From Microcaldota archaeon (GTDB taxonomy: Archaea > Micrarchaeota > Micrarchaeia > Micrarchaeales > Micrarchaeaceae): a stretch of 5,214 nt of DNA. The notes under the pieces were generated by a model, which saw only the letters and a list, made by a program, of their open reading frames with translations, was not told the DNA's origin and did not search any database. This document shows, piece after piece, positions 1-4,645 of this stretch. A program made the translations under genes and the position numbers. The DNA lies in contig JAKAOJ010000031.1 in NCBI GenBank assembly GCA_021812205.1, positions 1 to 5,214 on the forward strand. The letters are read 5' to 3'. The first letter of the stretch is position 1. Every line of letters starts with the position of its first letter.

Positions 1-1
1 G

Positions 2-1063
2 AAGCCCGAAGCCTCGGAAGCACCTAAAGAGGAGCAGGCAATTAGTGAGGCCCAACCTAGCGCCCAAGAGCCGGAACCGGCTCATGAGAAAACCCATGGC
101 GAACACAGGCAGGCAGAAGCTCCGGGGCAAAAACACGAAGGGCCCGGCAAAGGAGTGCACATCTCAGCATCAACACGCATAAAGGGCGTGTTCATGAGGT
201 CAGTGGCACTCAACGACTCAGACATAAACAGCTTCCTCGAGGGGCTTAGGATGGCGCTTCTGGAGGCTGACGTTGCATACTCCACAACAGACGAGTTCAT
301 AGACGCAATGGACAAGAACCTGCATGCTGCGAGGTTCGAGTCGAGGGACATCGGCAGGCAACTTGTAGAGAGCGTAAGGGCATCAATGATGGAGGTGCTG
401 CAGAAGGGCAAGCCTGGATTTGAGCTGGTGCAGCTGATAAAGGAGCGCATAGCGAAGGGCGAGGCGCCTGTGCGCGTGCTCTTCCTGGGCCCGAACGGGA
501 CTGGCAAGACGACAACCATAGCAAAGATTGCGCACAGGCTGAAGGGGCAGGGTATCACGAGCGTGTTCTCAGCTAGCGACACCTTCCGTGCGGCTGCAAT
601 AGAGCAGACAGAGTTCCACGCGAACAAGGTCGGCGCGCCTGTGATAAAGAGCAGCTACGGCGCAGACCCTGCCAGCATAGCTTTCGATGCGATAGCATAC
701 GCCAAGGCGCACGGGATAGGATGCGTGCTGATAGACACGGCAGGCAGGCAGGAGACTAACAAGAACCTGATAAAGGAGGTAGAGAAGATGGTTCGCGTCG
801 CAAAGCCTGACGTGACAATATTCGTGGGCGAAAGCACATCCGGCAACGCCATATCCGAGCAGATAAAGGAGTTCAGCAAGTTCATAAGGATAGACGGGAT
901 AATACTTACGAAACTGGACTGCGACGCGAAAGGCGGGAGCGCACTCTCCATAGCTAACGTGACAGGCATACCAGTTCTGTTCTTCGGAACGGGTGAGGGC
1001 TACGATGCGCTCATGCCCTACGACCCCAAGTTCATAGTAGACGCGCTTGTATCTGCGGCGTAG
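2..1063 (+). CDS. ftsY: Signal recognition particle receptor FtsY (5' partial)
   Basis: SRP-pathway GTPase that docks SRP54-ribosome complexes at the membrane for co-translational insertion. The frame is open to the left edge, so the true start lies outside. The first ~50 visible codons encode a charged, Ala/Glu/Pro-rich stretch typical of the variable acidic region before the FtsY NG core. The helical N domain follows (about 185..450), then the G domain: P-loop GPNGTGKT at 488..511, the DTFRAAAIEQ segment, G3 DTAGR at 734..748, G4 TKLD at 908..919 followed by DAKGG, and the closing GTGE loop. FRAA in place of the FRPA/YRPA of SRP54, and the absence of a C-terminal M domain, favour FtsY over Ffh/SRP54. 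The protein ends soon after the G domain (FIVDALVSAA), as FtsY does. The GTG at 155 is only an internal Val codon. No disruption is seen. Confidence 0.95.
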   Translation, partial: KPEASEAPKEEQAISEAQPSAQEPEPAHEKTHGEHRQAEAPGQKHEGPGKGVHISASTRIKGVFMRSVALNDSDINSFLEGLRMALLEADVAYSTTDEFIDAMDKNLHAARFESRDIGRQLVESVRASMMEVLQKGKPGFELVQLIKERIAKGEAPVRVLFLGPNGTGKTTTIAKIAHRLKGQGITSVFSASDTFRAAAIEQTEFHANKVGAPVIKSSYGADPASIAFDAIAYAKAHGIGCVLIDTAGRQETNKNLIKEVEKMVRVAKPDVTIFVGESTSGNAISEQIKEFSKFIRIDGIILTKLDCDAKGGSALSIANVTGIPVLFFGTGEGYDALMPYDPKFIVDALVSAA

Positions 1064-1192
1064 CGCTGCACGGCGCTCTTGCCGGTCGGGTGCGCCAGCC
1101 AGCTGCTATGCAGTTCTGTAAGGTCAAGCGCATCCTTGCTCCCTGCAAACTATTTTAATATATGTCGCACAAACAACCACAGGGGCAATGCG
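1064..1192. other. Intergenic spacer between ftsY and the ATPase gene
   Basis: This 129-bp gap has no convincing gene. It holds a small 6-bp hairpin with one G-T pair (1101..1106 with 1110..1115, loop TAT) not followed by a T-run, and the TATA-like element of the downstream gene at its right end. The ATPase frame is open back to 1079, but that extension lies upstream of the TATA-like box and encodes no conserved sequence. Confidence 0.5.
1151..1163 (+). promoter_or_regulatory. TATA-like promoter element of the ATPase gene
   Basis: The AT-only tract TATTTTAATATAT stands out in a GC-rich spacer. Its centre (about 1157-1159) puts the expected archaeal transcription start near 1183-1187, only about 6-10 nt before the ATG at 1193. 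A very short leader or near-leaderless mRNA is therefore inferred, and the element rules out starts at 1079 or other upstream codons. Confidence 0.6.
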
Positions 1193-2509
1193 ATGGATGA
1201 CAAGCTCTACAGGGTGGAGGATGAGCTGTTGAAGCAGCTAGGCGGGAAGTTCGTTAACATAGATAGCCCCGACAAGCGCAACGATCTCGTCACCGCGACA
1301 GCCAAAGGCATAGAGCCAAGCCTCAGCCAGGAAGACATAGATACCATAATAAAGGACATAAACGACATAGGGCCCATTGCAGAGTATATAACTAGCGAGA
1401 AGGTCGAGGACGTAATGATTAACAACACGAAGAGCATCTTCGTGTACGACACTGAAGAGGGGCAGAAGCGCCTGGACTTCTCTTTCAAGGAAAAGGACGA
1501 GCTGGAGCGCTTCGTGAGGAAGCTGAAGCTATATGCGACGAACGAGGCCGCAAAAGGCAACATACTCGACGTGCATATGCCTAACGGAAGCAGGGCGAAC
1601 ATAGTCTCGTCGCCCCTGGGCTATGACGTAACAGTCAGGAACTTCAAGAGGAACCCTCTCAGCATAATAGATCTGATAAACTTCGGCACGATAGACTACA
1701 ACATAGCCTCAAGGCTCTGGCTGTACATGGACGGCTTCAAGGTCAGGCCGGCCAACCTGCTGCTGGGAGGCATGCCGGCCTCAGGCAAGACAACGATGCT
1801 CAACGCCCTGTTCTCATTCATGAGGCCGGAGCAGCGCGTCATCACGATAGAGGAGACGTACGAACTCGACACCTCTATGCTGGAGAACTGCGTCAACCTT
1901 GAGACCAGCGAGGACATGCCCATGGTTGACCTAGTCAAGAATGCATTGCGTATGCGGCCCGACATGATAGTGATAGGCGAGGTCCGGGGCGCTGAGGCAA
2001 ACGACATGATAACCGCGATGAACATTGGGAAGATAGCCATGGGCACGATACACGCATCGTCTTCGCGGGACATAATAAACAGGCTCCAGCACTCGCCCAT
2101 GGAAGTCCCTAAGGACATAATATCCGTAATCGATGCGCTCGTGGTGTCGTCGCAGGTATACGAGAAAGGAGTGCCCCACAGGAAGGTCGTGCAGATATCA
2201 GAGCTTGCGGGCATGGAGACCCAGATACTGCTTTCCGACCTGTACAAGTTCGACTACAAGACGCACAAGGCCGCGCCAATACTTCCGAGCGTGACATACA
2301 GGGATGCGCTCTCGGCAGTAATAGGCGTCCCGCCGCCTGACATACTCGCGGAGGAGAACGTCAGGGCCATGCTGCTGGCGCAGATGAACAAGATGGGCAC
2401 GCGCGACATAAAGGGCATAAGCGAGGCTGTGCGCGACTACTATGACAAGCCAGACGAGACGCTTAAGAAGTTCGGGCTGGCGCAGCTGCAGCCTATAGTC
2501 AGGCTTTGA
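1193..2509 (+). CDS. Type II/IV secretion or archaeal pilus ATPase (VirB11/FlaI/TadA family)
   Basis: A 438-residue hexameric-type secretion ATPase, probably cytoplasmic at the membrane, powering assembly of a type IV pilus-like filament or secretion apparatus. The N-terminal part (about residues 1-150) matches the family's N domain (IAEYITSEKVEDVMIN, later DVHMPNGSRANI and VTVRNF). The RecA-like domain has Walker A GMPASGKT (residues 193-200), the acidic box ITIEETYEL (from 217), Walker B DMIVIGEVRG (from 257) and the His box GTIHAS (284-289), all intact. The acidic box reads EET where EDT is common. About 85 residues follow the catalytic core. ATG 1193 is preferred over the longer open frame because a TATA-like box lies just upstream. 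No gene for the usual TadC/GspF membrane partner or a pilin follows; the next gene is convergent and overlaps the last 11 bp. Family is certain, substrate unknown. Confidence 0.9.
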   Translation: MDDKLYRVEDELLKQLGGKFVNIDSPDKRNDLVTATAKGIEPSLSQEDIDTIIKDINDIGPIAEYITSEKVEDVMINNTKSIFVYDTEEGQKRLDFSFKEKDELERFVRKLKLYATNEAAKGNILDVHMPNGSRANIVSSPLGYDVTVRNFKRNPLSIIDLINFGTIDYNIASRLWLYMDGFKVRPANLLLGGMPASGKTTMLNALFSFMRPEQRVITIEETYELDTSMLENCVNLETSEDMPMVDLVKNALRMRPDMIVIGEVRGAEANDMITAMNIGKIAMGTIHASSSRDIINRLQHSPMEVPKDIISVIDALVVSSQVYEKGVPHRKVVQISELAGMETQILLSDLYKFDYKTHKAAPILPSVTYRDALSAVIGVPPPDILAEENVRAMLLAQMNKMGTRDIKGISEAVRDYYDKPDETLKKFGLAQLQPIVRL

Positions 2510-2834
2510 CCTGGGGAGCTTCCGGAGCAGCCTGCTGCACTGGAGGTTCCTGAGGCGGCTCCGGCGTCTCGGCGCCGCTGACCATCGAGTATATTGAAGC
2601 CATCATCTCCGATATGCGGGCGCCCTTGCTCGTCAGGCGCACTACCTTCATCTTTCCGTGGCGCTCTCCGGTTGTCAGGCCGAGGCGCTCACACTCCTTC
2701 AGGAAGTTGCACGCATGGACGTATGTCGTGCCGGAGGCCTTCGCCAGGGATGATACGGACCACTCCTTGCTCGCATCCCTTAGCGCTACGAGGATGCTTG
2801 CCTGCTTTTCCCGTATCAATATGTTTTCCTTCAT
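2499..2834 (-). CDS. Small winged-helix DNA-binding protein, MarR-like
   Basis: A 111-residue probable transcription regulator. Residues ~8-75 form a winged helix-turn-helix: helix EKQASILVALRD, the HTH pair SVSSLAKASGTTYVHACNFLK, then a basic wing GERHGKMKVVRLTSKG. A helix (ISEMMASIYSMVSG) follows and might dimerise. The last ~24 residues are Pro/Gln/Glu/Ala-rich and probably disordered. It reads against the ATPase gene; the stop codons lie inside each other's genes with an 11-bp overlap (2499..2509). It starts 43 bp from the divergent membrane winged-helix gene. The ATG at 2834 has only weak upstream pairing to 16S rRNA, and the TATA-like box at 2863..2873 predicts a leader of about 8 nt. 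The DNA target and ligand cannot be told from sequence. Confidence 0.82.
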   Translation of the reverse strand: MKENILIREKQASILVALRDASKEWSVSSLAKASGTTYVHACNFLKECERLGLTTGERHGKMKVVRLTSKGARISEMMASIYSMVSGAETPEPPQEPPVQQAAPEAPQVKA

Positions 2835-2862
2835 TGTTCCAGTACCATATCAACTCAAAAGG

Positions 2863-2873
2863 CTTAAATTATA
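2863..2873. promoter_or_regulatory. Shared divergent TATA-like box
   Basis: The 43-bp gap between the two regulator genes has one strongly AT-rich core, CTTAAATTATA, which reads as a TATA-like element on both strands. Its centre (~2868) predicts starts near 2894 on the plus strand and 2842 on the minus strand. That gives a ~5-nt leader to ATG 2899 and ~8-nt leader to the minus ATG at 2834. The plus direction has an A-rich BRE-like tract (CTCAAAAGG) just upstream; the minus direction does not. Positions are inferred from general archaeal spacing. Confidence 0.55.
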
Positions 2874-2877
2874 GCCC

Positions 2878-3423
2878 ATGAAAAGGGTTATGGCTTCCAT
2901 GCAAACGTATGTAGTAAGGAAGGACCTGAGGAAGTTCGCTATAGTCATAATGGTAGTCGGGACCATCGTGCTCCTGGCAGCGGTGATAAAGGGCATAGAG
3001 GTCATCGTAGCCTTCATCCGCGGAATACCAATACTCACGTTCCGTGACGTCAGCATCAACGTCATAAATGTAATCTTCAATTTTGTTATACCTTTCATAG
3101 GAGGGTCACTGCTCCTGATAGCTGGAAACACCATAATGCGCATCAATGACGAAGCAGTGGGCAGGGCAGTCGCACGCAGGAACATCGAAGCGGTCAGGAA
3201 CGAGAGAGCCAGCGTAATAAGCAGGGTCCTGGACAAGGACGAAAAAGGCATGCTGGAGCTTATAAAGGGCAAGGATTTTGTGCTCCAGTCCGACCTCATG
3301 GCCCTGACTGGCTATTCAAAAGTCAAGGTTCACAGGGTGCTCAAGAAGCTTGAGGCAAAGGGGCTTATTAAGAGGAGCAGGTTCGGAATAACCAACAGGG
3401 TCTTTGCGAACCTTGGCAGGTGA
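2878..3423 (+). CDS. Membrane-anchored winged-helix protein (COG2512-like)
   Basis: A protein of 181 residues from ATG 2878, or 174 from ATG 2899. A basic N-terminus precedes two hydrophobic membrane segments (about residues 20-44 and 58-83), then a cytoplasmic basic/acidic linker. The C-terminal winged helix (about 118-181) contains EKGMLELIKG, the HTH SDLMALTGYSKVKVHRVLKKLEAKGLI and a wing with RSRFGITNRVF. The charges suggest both termini face the cytoplasm. The layout matches archaeal predicted membrane-associated transcription regulators (COG2512 type), which may link an envelope signal to transcription. Three in-frame ATGs exist (2878, 2890, 2899). The TATA-like box at 2863..2873 is too close to the first, so 2899 or 2890 is more likely the real start. 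It diverges from another winged-helix gene. The signal and targets are unknown. Confidence 0.85.
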   Translation: MKRVMASMQTYVVRKDLRKFAIVIMVVGTIVLLAAVIKGIEVIVAFIRGIPILTFRDVSINVINVIFNFVIPFIGGSLLLIAGNTIMRINDEAVGRAVARRNIEAVRNERASVISRVLDKDEKGMLELIKGKDFVLQSDLMALTGYSKVKVHRVLKKLEAKGLIKRSRFGITNRVFANLGR

Positions 3424-3435
3424 GCCAGCACCGAC

Positions 3436-3457
3436 AGAAAAAACATAAGCTTATTAA
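3436..3457 (+). promoter_or_regulatory. BRE/TATA-like promoter of the PRC-barrel/rnhB operon
   Basis: An A-rich tract (AGAAAAAACATAA, BRE-like) runs into TTATTAA (3451..3457). The centre near 3454 predicts a start around 3480, leaving a leader of about 26 nt with room for the GGTG ribosome binding site at 3497. It is the best BRE-plus-TATA arrangement in the window. The assignment comes from spacing and composition only. Confidence 0.6.
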
Positions 3458-3496
3458 TTGATTCTGCTCAATAGGATTAGGCGCATACGCGAGCAT

Positions 3497-3500
3497 GGTG
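3497..3500 (+). promoter_or_regulatory. GGTG ribosome binding site of the PRC-barrel gene
   Basis: GGTG, complementary to the CACC of the archaeal 16S rRNA 3' end, is followed by five bases and then ATG at 3506. It fixes the start at 3506 although the frame is open back to 3458. The same GGTG-plus-five spacing recurs before the rnhB start. Confidence 0.65.
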
Positions 3501-3505
3501 TAAAC

Positions 3506-3757
3506 ATGGTGAAGTTTATAATAGGAAGGCACCTCGTGGGAAAGAAAGTAGTCACCGTGGACGGCTACGATGTGGGAAGGTTTGTCGATGCTGAGATAAG
3601 CCCCGTAACGGGCAAGATCAACGCGCTGCTCATAGAGCCGAACCTCGACAGCAACTTCGCCAGCAAGCTTAAGGTGGACAGCGGCCAGCTCAAGATACCA
3701 TATGCCGCGGTCCAAGCTGTCAACGACTACATAGTTGTCGACCGCAAGAATCTCTGA
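3506..3757 (+). CDS. PRC-barrel domain protein
   Basis: An 83-residue single-domain protein. Almost its whole length matches a PRC-barrel: an initial strand (FIIGRHLVGKKVVTVDGYDVG), a turn with DAEISPVTGKINALLI, then a second half ending LKIPYAAVQAVNDYIVVD. It has no signal peptide or membrane segment, so it is probably cytoplasmic. PRC-barrels are small protein- or RNA-interaction modules (first named from RimM and the photosynthetic reaction centre H subunit), and small archaeal ones have been tied to cell division (CdpB type). Which role applies here cannot be decided. The start at 3506 is supported by GGTG five bases upstream. It is followed after 22 bp by RNase HII on the same strand, probably in one transcript. 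Confidence 0.85.
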   Translation: MVKFIIGRHLVGKKVVTVDGYDVGRFVDAEISPVTGKINALLIEPNLDSNFASKLKVDSGQLKIPYAAVQAVNDYIVVDRKNL

Positions 3758-3770
3758 TGCTTGCTTTCTG

Positions 3771-3776
3771 GGTGAT
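3771..3776 (+). promoter_or_regulatory. GGTGAT ribosome binding site that decides the rnhB start
   Basis: GGTGAT pairs over six bases with the archaeal anti-Shine-Dalgarno sequence ATCACC. Counting GGTG plus five bases leads to the AUA codon at 3780, exactly the spacing used by the neighbouring PRC-barrel gene to its ATG. The other candidate starts, TTG 3735 and CTG 3768, have no comparable motif. Confidence 0.6.
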
Positions 3777-3779
3777 TGC

Positions 3780-4478
3780 ATAATCATCTGCGGCGGCGAC
3801 GAGGCTGGAAGGGGCGCCCTTGTGGGACCTCTCGTTGTTGCCCTCGTTGTCACAAGCAGGGGAGTCGAGAGGCGCTTTACCAAGATAGGCGTCCGCGACT
3901 CTAAGCTTCTTAGGCCCAAGCGCCGTGAGGAACTGTACGGCGAGATAATGAAGCTTGCCACAGACGTGAGGGTCGACCGCATAATGCCCCAGGAGATAAA
4001 CGAGGCGATGCGCAACCGCATATCGCTAAACGAGCTGGAGGCAGTGCGCTTCGCCAGGCTTTTTGACCAAGTTAAGGACGACGTAGGCTCTTTTTATCTG
4101 GACTCGCCGGACGTGATAGCTGAGAAGTTCGGCATCAGGGTAAACATGTTCTCCGTCAAGCCCACCAGGGTAAGGGGCGTGAAGAGCAAGCAGGAGCAGG
4201 CATTGGGCACGCGCATAATCGCGGAGCACAAGGCAGACTCTAAGTATCCTGTCGTGTCGGCTGCGAGTATAATAGCAAAGGTGACGCGCGACCGCGAGAT
4301 GAAGAAGATAGAGAAGGCCCTTGGCGTTAAGATAGGGTCCGGCTACCCTTCGGATTCTTACACCGTGGAGTCTGTGCGCAAGCACATGAACGAATCCAAG
4401 TTTGCAGCCCATCTGCGGGACCACTGGAGCACTATGGACCATATACGCCAGACTAGCATAACCAAATTCTTTGAATGA
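3780..4478 (+). CDS. rnhB: Ribonuclease HII with C-terminal PCNA-binding box
   Basis: Cleaves RNA in RNA-DNA hybrids, including single ribonucleotides in DNA, during primer removal and ribonucleotide excision repair. About 232 residues, normal for archaea. The four acidic catalytic residues are visible: Asp and Glu in GGDEAGRG near the N-terminus, Asp in FYLDSPDV (codon ~4101), and Asp in KADSKYPVVSAASIIAKV (~4233). GSGYPSD and the C-terminal DHWSTM segment also fit. The last residues contain QTSITKFF (4449..4472), a full PIP box (Q-x-x-aliphatic-x-x-F-F) for the PCNA clamp. No ATG precedes the catalytic motif. Homologues begin only a few residues before the DEAGRG motif, and AUA 3780 lies correctly behind GGTGAT, so I start there; the fallback is TTG 3735, which would overlap the PRC-barrel gene by 23 bp. 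An ATG-to-ATA base error is also possible. Confidence 0.93.
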   Translation: MIICGGDEAGRGALVGPLVVALVVTSRGVERRFTKIGVRDSKLLRPKRREELYGEIMKLATDVRVDRIMPQEINEAMRNRISLNELEAVRFARLFDQVKDDVGSFYLDSPDVIAEKFGIRVNMFSVKPTRVRGVKSKQEQALGTRIIAEHKADSKYPVVSAASIIAKVTRDREMKKIEKALGVKIGSGYPSDSYTVESVRKHMNESKFAAHLRDHWSTMDHIRQTSITKFFE

Positions 4479-4490
4479 CGCCGCCTGAGC

Positions 4491-4500
4491 TATTTTTAGA
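4491..4500 (+). promoter_or_regulatory. TATA-like element of the tRNA-Arg gene
   Basis: TATTTTTAGA lies in the 43-bp gap after rnhB. Its core (4491..4498) occupies -31 to -24 relative to the first tRNA base at 4522, the normal archaeal TATA position, so transcription could begin at or within a base or two of the mature 5' end. The T-run might also help end rnhB transcription. Confidence 0.5.
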
Positions 4501-4521
4501 TTTGAGCGGGACATTCTCATT

Positions 4522-4634
4522 GGATCTGTGGCGCAACTTGGACAGCGCGCTCGGCTTCGGACCGAGTGGTTGCGGGTTCAAAACCGCGCAAGTGCCTCTT
4601 GGTTTCTTGCGCAGCGAAAATCCCGCCAGATCCG
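4522..4634 (+). tRNA. tRNA-Arg(UCG) with a T-loop intron
   Basis: Reads CGA and perhaps other CGN codons. Fold: acceptor GGATCTG (4522..4528) pairs fully with CAGATCC (4627..4633). The D stem is GCGC/GCGC (4531..4534, 4545..4548) with a TTGGACA-type loop. The anticodon stem CTCGG/CCGAG (4550..4554, 4562..4566) closes loop CTTCGGA with anticodon TCG at 4557..4559. The variable loop is TGGTT. The T stem GCGGG (4572..4576) pairs fully with CCCGC (4622..4626), but only after removing 38 nt inserted in the T-loop; spliced, the loop reads TTCAAAT. The discriminator is G at 4634 and CCA is not encoded. The mature length is 75 nt without CCA. The spliced fold has no mismatch in its four stems, so this is not a pseudogene. 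It starts 43 bp after rnhB and ends 11 bp from a convergent gene. Confidence 0.9.
4583..4620 (+). other. 38-nt tRNA intron at position 59/60 with bulge-helix-bulge
   Basis: The insert separates T-loop bases 59 and 60. The fold suggests an archaeal splicing-endonuclease substrate: the T stem is the outer helix; a 3-nt bulge AAT at 4619..4621 holds the 3' site; exon TTCA (4577..4580) faces intron CGAA (4615..4618) as three pairs plus A-C; a 3-nt bulge AAA at 4581..4583 holds the 5' site. An inner helix follows (C4584-G4614, a C-A mismatch, then GCGCAAG 4586..4592 with CTTGCGC 4606..4612) closed by a 13-nt loop. Cutting after the second base of each bulge gives exactly 4583..4620. Flanking A-runs make the cut ambiguous by up to three bases with the same product. 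Confidence 0.85.
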
Positions 4635-4645
4635 CTAATGCGATT

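Noticed and set aside
155..157. GTG as the ftsY start codon
   Set aside because: The frame is open to the left edge with an acidic Ala/Glu/Pro-rich region typical of FtsY, so the gene begins outside the window.
82..627. Minus-strand 181-codon open frame
   Set aside because: It is a shadow of ftsY, which has unmistakable GTPase motifs on the plus strand; its product is a low-complexity Ser/Leu/Pro string.
1101..1115. Hairpin after ftsY as a terminator or small RNA
   Set aside because: It has only six pairs, one of them G-T, and no T-run follows; no C/D or H/ACA boxes were seen.
1079..1192. Longer N-terminus for the secretion ATPase
   Set aside because: It would begin upstream of the TATA-like box at 1151..1163, and the extra 38 residues show no family resemblance.
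1696..2247. Minus-strand 183-codon open frame
   Set aside because: It lies opposite the catalytic core of the ATPase and shows no recognisable domain.
2594..2881. Plus-strand open frames over the winged-helix gene
   Set aside because: Both are antisense to a protein with a clear winged-helix pattern and carry no domain signature.
3368..4021. Minus-strand 217-codon open frame
   Set aside because: It is antisense to the PRC-barrel and RNase HII genes and crosses their promoter region.
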